This document shows, piece by piece, positions 7,138 through 14,143 of a DNA stretch of 14,143 nt. The notes below the pieces were generated by a model. That model searched no databases and was not told where the DNA came from. It worked only from the letters and a program-made list of their open reading frames with translations. This stretch comes from Gammaproteobacteria bacterium. Its GTDB lineage: Bacteria > Pseudomonadota > Gammaproteobacteria > Chromatiales > Chromatiaceae. The translations under genes were made by a program, and so were the position numbers. Position 1 is the stretch's first letter; every line of letters starts with the position of its first letter. The DNA lies in the NCBI GenBank assembly GCA_013041975.1, contig JABDQZ010000090.1:1-14143 (forward strand), in the 5' to 3' direction.

Positions 7138-8121
7138 TTGTCTGATCTACCTGTTTCTATCAGTTTTAAACTGACTCCTGATAATAATGAACGTTTATCC
7201 AACCTGTGTGGACCACTGGATAAACATTTGCGCCTGCTTGAAAGCCGTCTGGGTATTGAAGTTAACAATCGTGGCAATGAGTTTTCATTGTATGGTGAAC
7301 AGACAGCCATTGAACTGGGAGAACAGTTGGTTGAGGAGCTTTACGCCAGTACCGAGGAGGAAATCCTCACGCCGGAACAGGTCAACCTGGTTATCAATTC
7401 AACGGACACGGGTGATCTGGCCAAAAAGCAGGAATCACCGGATTATCCGGAAGTTACCATTAAAACCAAGCGCGGCCTGGTACGTGGACGTGGAAAAAGC
7501 CAGAAAGAATATATGCACAAGATTTTAACGCATGATATTAATTTTGGTGTGGGTCCGGCCGGTACCGGCAAGACCTACCTGGCAGTGGCCTGCGCCGTTG
7601 AAGCACTTGAGCGTGACAGCATTCGCCGTATTTTACTGGTGCGCCCCGCCGTTGAAGCCGGCGAACGTCTTGGTTTTCTACCGGGTGACTTGAGCCAGAA
7701 AATCGATCCCTACCTGCGTCCCCTGTACGATGCCCTTTATGAGATGCTGGGTTTTGAAAGAGTACACAAGCTAATTGAACGCAATGTGATTGAAGTGGCG
7801 CCACTCGCCTATATGCGTGGCCGCACACTCAATGATGCCTTTGTCATTCTCGATGAAGCCCAGAATACGACGCCTGAACAGATGAAAATGTTCCTCACAC
7901 GTATTGGTTTTGGAACCACGGCGGTGATTACCGGTGATGTTACCCAGATTGATTTACCCAGGGGTCAAAAGTCCGGCCTGCGCCAGTCCATTGAAATACT
8001 GTCACTGGTTGATGGCATCAGTTTTACCTTTTTCAGTGCGAAGGATGTTGTCAGGCATCAACTGGTACAGAAAATTGTTCATGCCTATGACCAGTTTGAT
8101 AAAAATGACAACGAGTCCTGA
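7138..8121 (+). CDS. ybeZ: PhoH-like ATPase (YbeZ)
   Basis: A PhoH-family P-loop ATPase of 327 aa from TTG 7138 (330 aa from GTG 7129). The N-terminal 110 residues form the small KH-like part seen in YbeZ (CGPLDKHLRLLESRLGIEV). Then come KTKRGLVRGRGKSQKEYMH, the Walker A motif GPAGTGKT (139-146), LVRPAVEAGERLGFLPGD, and the Walker B stretch FVILDEAQN (235-243), followed by ITGDVTQIDLP. YbeZ partners the endoribonuclease YbeY in ribosome and RNA metabolism; the neighbouring ybeY, overlapped by 17 nt, fits this. The name PhoH is historical, and no phosphate-specific role is evident here. Length and motifs are complete. The start is chosen from AGGGTG at 7126-7131, spaced 6 nt from TTG. Confidence 0.93.
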   Translation: MSDLPVSISFKLTPDNNERLSNLCGPLDKHLRLLESRLGIEVNNRGNEFSLYGEQTAIELGEQLVEELYASTEEEILTPEQVNLVINSTDTGDLAKKQESPDYPEVTIKTKRGLVRGRGKSQKEYMHKILTHDINFGVGPAGTGKTYLAVACAVEALERDSIRRILLVRPAVEAGERLGFLPGDLSQKIDPYLRPLYDALYEMLGFERVHKLIERNVIEVAPLAYMRGRTLNDAFVILDEAQNTTPEQMKMFLTRIGFGTTAVITGDVTQIDLPRGQKSGLRQSIEILSLVDGISFTFFSAKDVVRHQLVQKIVHAYDQFDKNDNES

Positions 8122-8560
8122 TATCGAAATCCAGCGTGCCTGTAACGCTTCAGAGATTCCTGACGACAATGATTTACAGCTTTGGGCTGGTCATGTTCTT
8201 GAACAGCAGAAACGCTCAGGGTCTGTCGTCATCAGACTGGTTGACGCCGATGAGAGCCAGTCGCTGAATCATCAATACCGACATAAAGACTATGCGACCA
8301 ACATTCTGTCATTTCCATTTGAAGCGCCGCAATTTATCGAGCAAGACCATCTTGGCGATCTGGTTATCTGTGTGCCTGTTGTTAACCGCGAAGCCGGGGA
8401 ACAGGGCAAGCAAGCTTCAGCTCACTGGGCTCATATGGTGATTCATGGCATGCTGCATCTCATGGGATACGACCATGAAACCCCGGCACAGGCTGATGAG
8501 ATGGAGTCAATTGAAATCGAACTGTTGCAACAGTTAGATATCAGGAACCCTTACAAATAG
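8105..8560 (+). CDS. ybeY: YbeY, endoribonuclease and 16S rRNA 3'-end maturation factor
   Basis: A 151-aa metalloprotein of the UPF0054 family, close to the usual 155 aa. The zinc-binding signature H-x3-H-x5-H is at H114, H118 and H124 (HGMLHLMGYDHE), and the conserved basic patch NHQYRHKDYATNILSFPFE (R59) lies in mid-protein. YbeY acts in 16S rRNA 3' processing and late 70S quality control, commonly with the upstream PhoH-type ATPase and the Era GTPase. The reading frame is open further upstream inside phoH, but conservation starts only after residue 1 used here. ATG 8105 overlaps the phoH stop by 17 nt and gives the normal length. ATGs at 8081 and 8087 are in frame and possible. No strong SD is seen, so translation is probably coupled to phoH. 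Confidence 0.93.
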   Translation: MTTSPDIEIQRACNASEIPDDNDLQLWAGHVLEQQKRSGSVVIRLVDADESQSLNHQYRHKDYATNILSFPFEAPQFIEQDHLGDLVICVPVVNREAGEQGKQASAHWAHMVIHGMLHLMGYDHETPAQADEMESIEIELLQQLDIRNPYK

Positions 8561-8638
8561 GTATATTCCCGAATAGCCAAACCTTCCATGTTTTGAATAA
8601 ATAGCTTTCCGTTTCTCGAAGCAAGACAGCAATCAATA

Positions 8639-9490
8639 ATGCCAAGCGAACACCCGACGAGCGGCTCTTCAAAAAACTGGCTGGACCGACTGGTACAGCT
8701 GTTTGGAGCAGAGCCGGAAGACAAAGAAGACATTGTAGAAATATTACAAAACGCCAAGGAAAAGGCATTGCTCGATACCGATGCCCTTGCCATGATGGAA
8801 GGTGTTTTGGGTGTATCAGACATGCGTGTGCGTGACATCATGATACCGCGTGCGCAGATGACGGTAGTCAACCGCAATGATTCGCTGGAAGATATTCTGC
8901 CGGTCATTATCGAATCAGCTCATTCGCGCTTTCCCGTGGTCAGTGGCAGCAGGGGCGAAGTCGTAGGTATTTTGCTGGCCAAGGATCTTTTGCAGTTCTG
9001 TGTTCGCAGTGATCACTACAATCTCAAAGATGTATTGCGTTCAGCCGTGTTTGTGCCGGAAAGTAAACGCCTGAATATTCTGCTCAAGGAATTTCGTGTG
9101 AATCGTAATCACATGGCAATCGTGGTTGATGAGTATGGATCAGCCAGTGGCTTTGTCACCATTGAAGATGTACTTGAACAGATTGTCGGTGAAATCGAGG
9201 ATGAGCATGACTTTGATGAGGGAGCGACCATCCTCAAGCACGATGAAGAAGACTTTTCAGCCAAAGCACTGGCAACCATTGAAGATTTTAACGAATATTT
9301 TGATACGGAATTGGATGATTCTGATTTTGATACGATTGGTGGTTACGTTGTTAACGCCTTTGGTCACATGCCGAAGCGAGGTGAGAGTGTTGAGGCGGAA
9401 GGTTTTCGCTTTACCGTGAAGCGTGCAGACAGCCGCAAGGTACATTTGCTCAATATTCAGCGATTGCCAGAAAAAGTTGAGTCTGATTAA
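8639..9490 (+). CDS. corC: CorC/HlyC-type CBS-domain protein (YbeX)
   Basis: A cytoplasmic protein of 283 aa with no membrane segment. The N-terminal tail and helix (EDIVEILQNAKEKALLDTDAL, then MMEGVLGVSDMRVRDIMIPR) are typical of YbeX. Two CBS repeats cover about residues 65-125 (IMIPRAQM, SRFPVVSGSRGEVVGILLAKDLL) and 130-188 (VPESKRLNILLKEF, MAIVVDEYGSASGFVTIEDVLEQIVGEI). A CorC_HlyC (transporter-associated) domain spans 203-278 (DTIGGYVVNAFGHMPKRGE). It was named for an effect on CorA cobalt/magnesium efflux; work in E. coli also ties YbeX to ribosome homeostasis, which fits its place between ybeY and lnt. The 78-bp gap after ybeY holds no terminator or convincing promoter, and the SD is weak. 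Confidence 0.93.
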   Translation: MPSEHPTSGSSKNWLDRLVQLFGAEPEDKEDIVEILQNAKEKALLDTDALAMMEGVLGVSDMRVRDIMIPRAQMTVVNRNDSLEDILPVIIESAHSRFPVVSGSRGEVVGILLAKDLLQFCVRSDHYNLKDVLRSAVFVPESKRLNILLKEFRVNRNHMAIVVDEYGSASGFVTIEDVLEQIVGEIEDEHDFDEGATILKHDEEDFSAKALATIEDFNEYFDTELDDSDFDTIGGYVVNAFGHMPKRGESVEAEGFRFTVKRADSRKVHLLNIQRLPEKVESD

Positions 9491-9502
9491 CAGTCCCTCG
9501 CC

Positions 9503-11005
9503 GTGAAGTTCTCCCATAACCTGCCTGCTTTATTATCAGGTGCCGTATCAGTACTGGCATTTTCCCCGTTTGATTATTTCTGGCTGGTTTATTTTTCTGT
9601 AGCTTTGCTTTTCTGGCTATGGATGAAGTGTTCCCCAAAACAGGCAGCATGGACTGGCTGGTTTTTCGGAATGGGTTTGCTGGGTATCGGTACTTTCTGG
9701 CTGCACATCAGCATTGACCAGTTCGGTGGTGTGCCAATGCCTGTTGCCATGTTGCTGGCGGTGTTGTTTGCCATGTTTATGTCATTGTTCTATGCATTGG
9801 CTGGATGGTTATCGGTTTCTCTAAGCCAGCGTTACAGTCTTTCCCGAGTCCAGGTCCTGCTGGTTGTTTTTCCGGCTATCTGGACACTTTCAGAAGTGGC
9901 GCGCGGTTATTTCCTGACAGGCTTTCCGTGGTTGTCGCTGGGTTATTCACAAACCGGCTCACCTGTAGCTGCTTTTGCACCAATAACAGGGGTGTTTGGC
10001 GTCAGCTGGCTGGTGGTGTTAATCAGTGTATCACTGGTGCTGTTAGTCGGAACGATCAGGGAAAAAGTCTTTGGATTGATTTCTGGTTTGATGGTTGTAG
10101 CAATTGTCAGTGTTTCAGGATTTATCAGTTGGTCTGAACCTTCCGGAGAGCAGTTTTCCGTACGCATGGTACAGGGTAATATCCCGCAGAAAATAAAATG
10201 GGAGCCAGCGTATTTGGATTCAACGATTGACCTGTATAGCGGCTTAAGTTTTCAGGAAAAGACGGATTTGATTATCTGGCCGGAAACGGCCATTCCTGCT
10301 TTCTATCATCAGGTCAGAGAAAGCGTGATGGTACCTTTGCAGCGTCGCCTCGAATTGATTAAGGCGGAAATGGTGGTTGGTATGCCGGTTCGCGCTGATG
10401 ACTATGGTTATTTTAACAGCATGGTATCTTTGGGTACGGTGCATGATCGTTATGATAAACGTCATCTAGTGCCATTTGGTGAATATGCCCCGCTCGATTC
10501 AATACTCAGACCGTTAGTAGAATATTTCAGAATACCCATGTCGGATTTTCGTAGCGGTGAAGCAGAACATTCATTGATGCGGGTGGGTAAATATCAGGCT
10601 GGCGTCTCAATCTGTTATGAAGATGCCTTTGGTGATGAAACCGCCCAGGCACTACCGGATGCTGATTTTCTCATCAATGTATCCAATGATGCCTGGTTTG
10701 GCGATTCACTGGCACCTCATCAACATTTGCAGATTGCGCGTATGAGAGCGATTGAAACCAGTCGCTATATGTTGCGTGCGACCAATACTGGTATATCGGC
10801 CATCATCGATCCTGAAGGGCAAATGCTTAAACAGTCTGCGCAGGGAGAGACGGCTGTCATTGATGGCAACATCGCTCCTCATCAGGGAATGACGTTGTAT
10901 GCAAGGGTAAAGGACTGGTTGATTGTGTTGCTTGTTACTGGCTGCTTGATGGGGTTACTGCTCTATCAGCGAAAGCCTGCCATCGCTGTCCCATCCCGGC
11001 AGTAA
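9503..11005 (+). CDS. lnt: Lnt, apolipoprotein N-acyltransferase
   Basis: An inner-membrane enzyme of 500 aa that adds the third acyl chain to the N-terminal Cys of apolipoproteins, the last step of lipoprotein maturation. The N-terminal part has six or so membrane helices (about residues 8-205) with the conserved GFPWLSLGYSQTGSP stretch (140-154). A nitrilase-like periplasmic domain (about 217-460) carries the catalytic triad E261 (IIWPETAIPAF), K319 (YDKRHLVPFGEY) and C371 (VSICYEDAF). A final helix lies near 465-488. The start is GTG 9503: the corC stop (9488-9490) is in the same frame only 12 nt upstream, and no other start codon lies between. No SD is visible. The last 51 bp overlap the 3' end of rnd on the other strand. 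Confidence 0.96.
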   Translation: MKFSHNLPALLSGAVSVLAFSPFDYFWLVYFSVALLFWLWMKCSPKQAAWTGWFFGMGLLGIGTFWLHISIDQFGGVPMPVAMLLAVLFAMFMSLFYALAGWLSVSLSQRYSLSRVQVLLVVFPAIWTLSEVARGYFLTGFPWLSLGYSQTGSPVAAFAPITGVFGVSWLVVLISVSLVLLVGTIREKVFGLISGLMVVAIVSVSGFISWSEPSGEQFSVRMVQGNIPQKIKWEPAYLDSTIDLYSGLSFQEKTDLIIWPETAIPAFYHQVRESVMVPLQRRLELIKAEMVVGMPVRADDYGYFNSMVSLGTVHDRYDKRHLVPFGEYAPLDSILRPLVEYFRIPMSDFRSGEAEHSLMRVGKYQAGVSICYEDAFGDETAQALPDADFLINVSNDAWFGDSLAPHQHLQIARMRAIETSRYMLRATNTGISAIIDPEGQMLKQSAQGETAVIDGNIAPHQGMTLYARVKDWLIVLLVTGCLMGLLLYQRKPAIAVPSRQ

Positions 11006-12109
11006 TTTTTTATTAACGACATCTTGCAAAAGTTTGCCAGCGACTTTATCACGCCAACCTTCCAGTAAAGGGATGTCATCAAAACCTGCAACCAGCTTTT
11101 CCAGGTCTTTGCGGCTGGCCATGGCAGCGGGAGTGATATCATTTTCAGTGGCAATCAGTCGTAAACAACAGGTCAGTACATCTGCCAGGGCTTCCTGTTG
11201 AGGTGTTAGTTTTAATGGGCGATTGTTTTCTGTCGGCCATTCTTCCTGGGGACGCTGTTTTGCGATACGTATCAGCTCAAGCAGGTGATGTCCGTTTTTT
11301 TTGATCGTGCCTTTTTCCAGACCCCTGATTTTATCCAGTTGCTGAATGCGCGCAGGCGTTCTGCGAGACAGGTCGATCAGTACTTCATCTTTCAATATCC
11401 AGCGACGGGGTTTGTTGCTCTTGATAGCGTACTCTTCACGCCATGCAGCAAGTGTTTGCAGTACGGCCAGTTGAATACCTTTTAAATGCTGCCTGCCTTT
11501 GACTTTTTGCCAGATAGCTTGCGGGTTAATGTTATAGGTGTCCGAAGAATGGAAGCGTTGATATTCATTTTCAAGCCAGTCTGAACGGCCAGAGGTTTGC
11601 AGTTGTTGTGAAAGTTTCTGATAAACCTGTCCAAGGTAGATGACATCGGCGTGGGCATAATCCAGTTGCTTTTCATCCAGTGGCCTCATCGACCAGTCAG
11701 TGCGGGACTGGTCTTTTTCGAGTGTAATCTTCAGAATTTTCTGCACCAGGCGACCATAACCCAGTTGGTCGCCATGACCCGTTATGGTTGCTGCAAGCTG
11801 GGTATCAAAGATGGGTGACGGAACATCACCCCATTCATGAAAGAAAATTTCCATATCCTGAAAAGCAGCATGAAAGATTTTGGTGATGTTTTCATCAAAC
11901 AGCAGTGTCTTCAGAGGTGAAAGGTCATCAATCTGCAAGGGATCTATGCATGCGGAAATTTCACCATTGCTGACCTGTAACAGGCAGAATACAGGGTAGT
12001 AGGTATTTTCACGTAAAAATTCTGTGTCGATGGCCAGCCACGAGCTGGTTTTAATCGTCTCACAGAATTGAGTAAGTTGATCGGACGTATCAATATAAAT
12101 TTTCTGCAT
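10955..12109 (-). CDS. rnd: Ribonuclease D
   Basis: A 3'-5' exoribonuclease of 384 aa that trims tRNA precursors and other small RNAs. The DEDDy exonuclease domain is complete: D28 and E30 (AIDTEFL), D85 (AAFQDMEIFF), Y151 and D155 (LDYAHADVIYLG), at the same positions as in E. coli RNase D. A first HRDC domain follows at about 211-285 (VLQTLAAWREEYAIKSNKPR) and a second, weaker one at about 300-370. The frame is open to an ATG at 12151, but the 14 extra residues do not resemble the family and a -10-like GATAAT sits inside them, so ATG 12109 (MQKIYIDTSDQLTQF) is preferred. The 3' end overlaps lnt tail-to-tail by 51 bp, leaving no room for a separate terminator. Confidence 0.95.
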   Translation of the reverse strand: MQKIYIDTSDQLTQFCETIKTSSWLAIDTEFLRENTYYPVFCLLQVSNGEISACIDPLQIDDLSPLKTLLFDENITKIFHAAFQDMEIFFHEWGDVPSPIFDTQLAATITGHGDQLGYGRLVQKILKITLEKDQSRTDWSMRPLDEKQLDYAHADVIYLGQVYQKLSQQLQTSGRSDWLENEYQRFHSSDTYNINPQAIWQKVKGRQHLKGIQLAVLQTLAAWREEYAIKSNKPRRWILKDEVLIDLSRRTPARIQQLDKIRGLEKGTIKKNGHHLLELIRIAKQRPQEEWPTENNRPLKLTPQQEALADVLTCCLRLIATENDITPAAMASRKDLEKLVAGFDDIPLLEGWRDKVAGKLLQDVVNKKLLPGWDSDGRLSLIEQ

Positions 12110-12124
12110 ACAGGCAAAGCGATG

Positions 12125-12153
12125 AATTGTATTATCTGGCCAGCATATCATTT
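12125..12153 (-). promoter_or_regulatory. Possible rnd promoter
   Basis: On the - strand, TTCTGA and GATAAT are 17 nt apart within the 72-bp gap between rnd and the divergent membrane-protein gene. The -10 matches TATAAT at five of six bases; the -35 is weak. It would start transcription a short distance ahead of ATG 12109, which is one reason to prefer that start over 12151. This is a pattern match by eye only. Confidence 0.3.
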
Positions 12154-12158
12154 TCAGA

Positions 12159-12170
12159 AAACCCGGGTTT
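12159..12170. repeat. 12-bp palindrome in the rnd / membrane-protein divergent gap
   Basis: AAACCCGGGTTT is a perfect palindrome 11 bp before the ATG at 12182 and about 50 bp before rnd. It could be an operator or part of a 5' UTR fold. A few 12-bp palindromes are expected by chance in a window of this size, so only the position makes it notable. Confidence 0.4.
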
Positions 12171-12181
12171 AGAGTTTTTTT

Positions 12182-12694
12182 ATGTTTCAGCTTGCCAACT
12201 TTTTCGTTGATGTCTCCTTGCTAAGACGTGCACCTCAGGATCTTCCGCCGTCAATGCCGGTTTTTGTGTTGGTTGTGTTGCTGAATGTGGTCGTGGCAAC
12301 CATTGGTATTGTCGATATGATTCCGGGTGCCTCCGCCATGGCGGCGGCCATGACCGATGTGGTGTTCATGCTGGTCATGTTACGCCTGGTATTGATGATA
12401 CAGAACCGCTCGGCAAGATTCGTACAGACCGCAACCGCTATTTTTGGCAGTGGCATTGTGCTGGGTCTGATTGCTTTACCCTTGCAGCTTACGCTTGATC
12501 CAAATGCTCAGGGTAATGACATCCCCGCCTTTGTCTCACTGGCTTACCTGATGCTACTGGTCTGGTCGCAGCTGGTGATTGCCCATGTGCTGCGTCATGC
12601 ACTTGAAATCTCCTTTGCACTGGGCGTGGGACTGGCCCTGGTTTATTCCGTGTTGTCAGGCGTGACTATCCAGGCACTTTTTATAGGAAATTAA
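12182..12694 (+). CDS. Unrecognised 170-aa integral membrane protein upstream of mpl
   Basis: I do not recognise this protein. It is a small hydrophobic protein with four or five predicted helices, about residues 26-46, 53-73, 82-103, 115-136 and 142-165. The N-terminal 25 residues (FQLANFFVDVSLLRRAPQDLP) are amphipathic and probably cytosolic. The arrangement vaguely resembles small Yip1-like membrane proteins, but no diagnostic motif is visible. No catalytic residues, Cys motif or signal peptide are seen. It starts 72 bp from the divergent rnd and ends 2 bp before mpl, so it is probably co-transcribed with mpl and ubiX. The coding frame is convincing: it is unbroken, has the composition of its neighbours, and the spacing to mpl is operon-like. 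A role in envelope metabolism is only a guess from the neighbour. Confidence 0.8.
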   Translation: MFQLANFFVDVSLLRRAPQDLPPSMPVFVLVVLLNVVVATIGIVDMIPGASAMAAAMTDVVFMLVMLRLVLMIQNRSARFVQTATAIFGSGIVLGLIALPLQLTLDPNAQGNDIPAFVSLAYLMLLVWSQLVIAHVLRHALEISFALGVGLALVYSVLSGVTIQALFIGN

Positions 12695-12696
12695 TA

Positions 12697-14058
12697 ATGC
12701 ATCTTCACATTTTGGGTATTTGCGGAACATTCATGGGCGGGATTGCCCTGCTGGCACGGGCACAGGGTCACAAGGTAACAGGGTCTGACCAGAATGTTTA
12801 TCCACCCATGAGTACTCAGCTGCAAGAAGCTGGCATTGAGCTGATGCAAGGCTATGATGCGTCACACCTGGATCCTGCACCCGACATAGTTGTCGTGGGT
12901 AATGCCATGTCGCGTGGTAATCCTGCAGTAGAAACCATGCTGGACCAGGGCCTGCCGTATACTTCTGGGCCACAGTGGCTGGCTGAACATATCCTGCAGG
13001 ACAAGTGGGTGCTGGCAGTAGCCGGTACACATGGAAAGACCAGTACCTCGGCCTTGCTGGCGTGGATCCTGGAATTTGCCGGCCTCAAACCCGGTTTTCT
13101 GATCGGTGGTGTACCTGAAAATTTTGGCGTTTCGGCCCGTGCCAGTGAGTCAGCTTTCTTTGTGGTTGAAGCCGATGAATACGATACGGCTTTCTTCGAC
13201 AAGCGCTCCAAGTTTATTCATTATCATCCACGCACGCTGATAATGAATAACCTTGAATTTGATCATGCAGACATTTTTGATGATCTTGAACAAATACAGA
13301 AACAGTTTCATTTTCTGGTGCGCACTGTGCCGTCAACGGGTCTCATTATTTCGCCACTGATGGATGGCAATATCCATGATGTACTGGACATGGGGTGCTG
13401 GACCGAACTGGAGCACTTTGACGTGGAAAGCGCTGCCCAATGGCATGCAGACCTTGTCGAGGCTGATGGCAGTGTCTTCAAGCTGATACTCAATGGCGAG
13501 GACCAGGGAACAGTCAGCTGGGATCTTATTGGTCATCATAATGTCAGCAATGCTCTTGCAGCTATTGCAGCAGCACGCCATGCCGGAGTACCGGTCAAGG
13601 ACGCGATTGAAGCACTGTCAAAATTCGTCAATGTAAAACGTCGTATGGAATTGCGGGGTGAAGCCCGGGGTGTGAAGGTATACGATGATTTCGCCCACCA
13701 TCCGACGGCAATCCAAACGACCTTGCAGGGTTTGCGTGACAGGGTGGGTAATCAACGTATCATTGCTGTGCTTGAACCTCGTTCCAATACCATGAAAATG
13801 GGTTTTCATGCCCGCGAGCTACCGGAATCACTGCAAGCAGCGGATGCCATACTGGTGATGGAACCGGAAGGCATTAGCTGGAATGTGGCCTCGGTGTTTT
13901 CCCCCCTGAACGAAAAGGCAAAAGTTTTCTCATCAACAGCCGATATTATTAATACAGTTTGCGATATAGCCAAAGCCGAAGACCATGTCCTTGTCATGAG
14001 TAATGGTGGCTTTGCAAATACTCACCAGCGTTTGCTGGAACAACTAAAATCGCAATAA
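12697..14058 (+). CDS. mpl: Mpl, UDP-N-acetylmuramate:L-alanyl-gamma-D-glutamyl-meso-diaminopimelate ligase
   Basis: A Mur-ligase family enzyme of 453 aa (E. coli Mpl is 457) that joins recycled murein tripeptide to UDP-MurNAc, bypassing MurC-MurD-MurE. The N-terminal Rossmann part has HILGICGTFMGGIALLA; the CGTFMGG form distinguishes Mpl from MurC. The ATP-binding motif is AGTHGKTSTSALLAWILE (109-126, K114). EADEYDTAFFDKRSKF (158-173) and NNLEFDHADIFDD (184-196) follow, then GHHNVSNALAAI (279-290) in the central domain and VYDDFAHHPTA (328-338) at the C-terminal domain boundary. The ATG is preceded by AGGA at about 8-nt spacing. It follows the 170-aa membrane gene by 2 bp and precedes ubiX by 16 bp. 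A perfect inverted repeat lies within codons 173-185. Confidence 0.96.
   Translation: MHLHILGICGTFMGGIALLARAQGHKVTGSDQNVYPPMSTQLQEAGIELMQGYDASHLDPAPDIVVVGNAMSRGNPAVETMLDQGLPYTSGPQWLAEHILQDKWVLAVAGTHGKTSTSALLAWILEFAGLKPGFLIGGVPENFGVSARASESAFFVVEADEYDTAFFDKRSKFIHYHPRTLIMNNLEFDHADIFDDLEQIQKQFHFLVRTVPSTGLIISPLMDGNIHDVLDMGCWTELEHFDVESAAQWHADLVEADGSVFKLILNGEDQGTVSWDLIGHHNVSNALAAIAAARHAGVPVKDAIEALSKFVNVKRRMELRGEARGVKVYDDFAHHPTAIQTTLQGLRDRVGNQRIIAVLEPRSNTMKMGFHARELPESLQAADAILVMEPEGISWNVASVFSPLNEKAKVFSSTADIINTVCDIAKAEDHVLVMSNGGFANTHQRLLEQLKSQ
13214..13250. repeat. Perfect 13-bp inverted repeat inside mpl
   Basis: Arms TTATTCATTATCA (13214-13226) and TGATAATGAATAA (13238-13250) are exact reverse complements around an 11-nt spacer (13227-13237). 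The element sits in coding sequence for the conserved Mpl segment IHYHPRTLIMNN. It could fold as a stem in mpl mRNA or be a protein-binding site; no T tract follows it. Confidence 0.7.
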
Positions 14059-14074
14059 GTTTTCGAGGCTATTA

Positions 14075-14143
14075 ATGACAGAAAATGACAAGCCTGTAGC
14101 GCTGGCATTTACCGGTGCTTCCGGGACAGCTTATGGACTGCGG
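14075..14143 (+). CDS. ubiX: UbiX, flavin prenyltransferase (3' end cut by the window)
   Basis: Only the first 23 codons are present: MTENDKPVALAFTGASGTAY followed by GLR. The VALAFTGASGTAYGLR stretch is the hallmark N-terminal FMN-binding strand-turn of UbiX/Pad1 proteins. UbiX makes prenylated FMN, the cofactor of the UbiD decarboxylase in ubiquinone synthesis. ATG 14075 has CGAGG at 14064-14068, and the 16-bp gap from mpl suggests one transcript; mpl-ubiX adjacency is seen in other gammaproteobacteria. The assignment rests on this short motif. Confidence 0.8.
   Translation, partial: MTENDKPVALAFTGASGTAYGLR

Noticed and set aside
7558..7569. GCCGGTACCGGC palindrome
   Set aside because: It encodes the Walker A loop of PhoH, and 12-bp palindromes are expected a few times by chance in a window this long.
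7934..8104. N-terminal extension of ybeY into phoH
   Set aside because: The extension adds 57 residues that overlap conserved phoH in another frame; YbeY homologues begin near ATG 8105.
12110..12151. 14-codon N-terminal extension of rnd to ATG 12151
   Set aside because: The extra residues do not match RNase D proteins, and starting at 12109 puts all DEDDy residues at the E. coli positions.
12338..12354. CATGGC-GGCG-GCCATG hairpin near the start of the 170-aa membrane gene
   Set aside because: It is short and explained by the Ala-Met-rich codons AMAAAM.
1..14143. CRISPR arrays, tRNA or rRNA genes, insertion sequences, phage genes
   Set aside because: No repeat-spacer pattern, cloverleaf, rRNA-like stretch, transposase or integrase motif was seen; coding density is near complete.

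Overview
The window reads as a piece of a gammaproteobacterial chromosome of intermediate G+C. Gene order and protein sequence point to a chemolithoautotrophic lineage, for example a sulfur oxidiser. The housekeeping run miaB-phoH(ybeZ)-ybeY-corC(ybeX)-lnt is a characteristic gammaproteobacterial arrangement, mpl followed by ubiX is common in that class, and the first third carries a DAB-type (DAC) inorganic-carbon uptake operon typical of sulfur-oxidising autotrophs. No Rubisco or carboxysome gene lies in the window, so autotrophy is inferred.

Region 1 (1-5136, + strand) is a tightly coupled four-gene operon. It holds the 3' part of dabB (a NuoL/MrpA-like proton-conducting subunit), a multi-spanning membrane protein whose C-terminal half still resembles the NuoM/MrpD fold but lacks the ion-path residues, a long dabA (UPF0753/DUF2309, with the beta-carbonic-anhydrase-like Zn site intact), and a small PII-like protein of the SbtB/CPII type. 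The gaps are 5 nt, a 1-nt overlap and a 4-nt overlap. In the working model, DabB passes protons to drive vectorial CO2 hydration by DabA, the middle protein is an accessory membrane subunit, and the PII-like protein regulates the complex.

Region 2 (5137-5764) has a bidirectional hairpin terminator, a small heat-shock protein gene (hsp20, - strand) with a near-perfect Shine-Dalgarno and a sigma32-like promoter, then an intergenic stretch ahead of miaB.

Region 3 (5765-11005, + strand) is miaB, phoH, ybeY, corC and lnt: tRNA methylthiolation, a PhoH-type ATPase, 16S rRNA maturation, a CBS-domain protein and apolipoprotein N-acyltransferase. The starts of miaB (GTG), phoH (probably TTG) and lnt (GTG) are all non-ATG.

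Region 4 (10955-14143) has rnd (RNase D) on the - strand, overlapping lnt tail-to-tail by 51 bp. Then a short divergent promoter region leads into a + strand group: an unrecognised 170-aa membrane protein, mpl (murein peptide recycling ligase) and the first 23 codons of ubiX (flavin prenyltransferase). The points most worth a second look are the NuoM-like gene between dabB and dabA, the His/Gly-rich T-loop of the PII-like protein, the lnt/rnd overlap, and a perfect 13-bp inverted repeat inside mpl.
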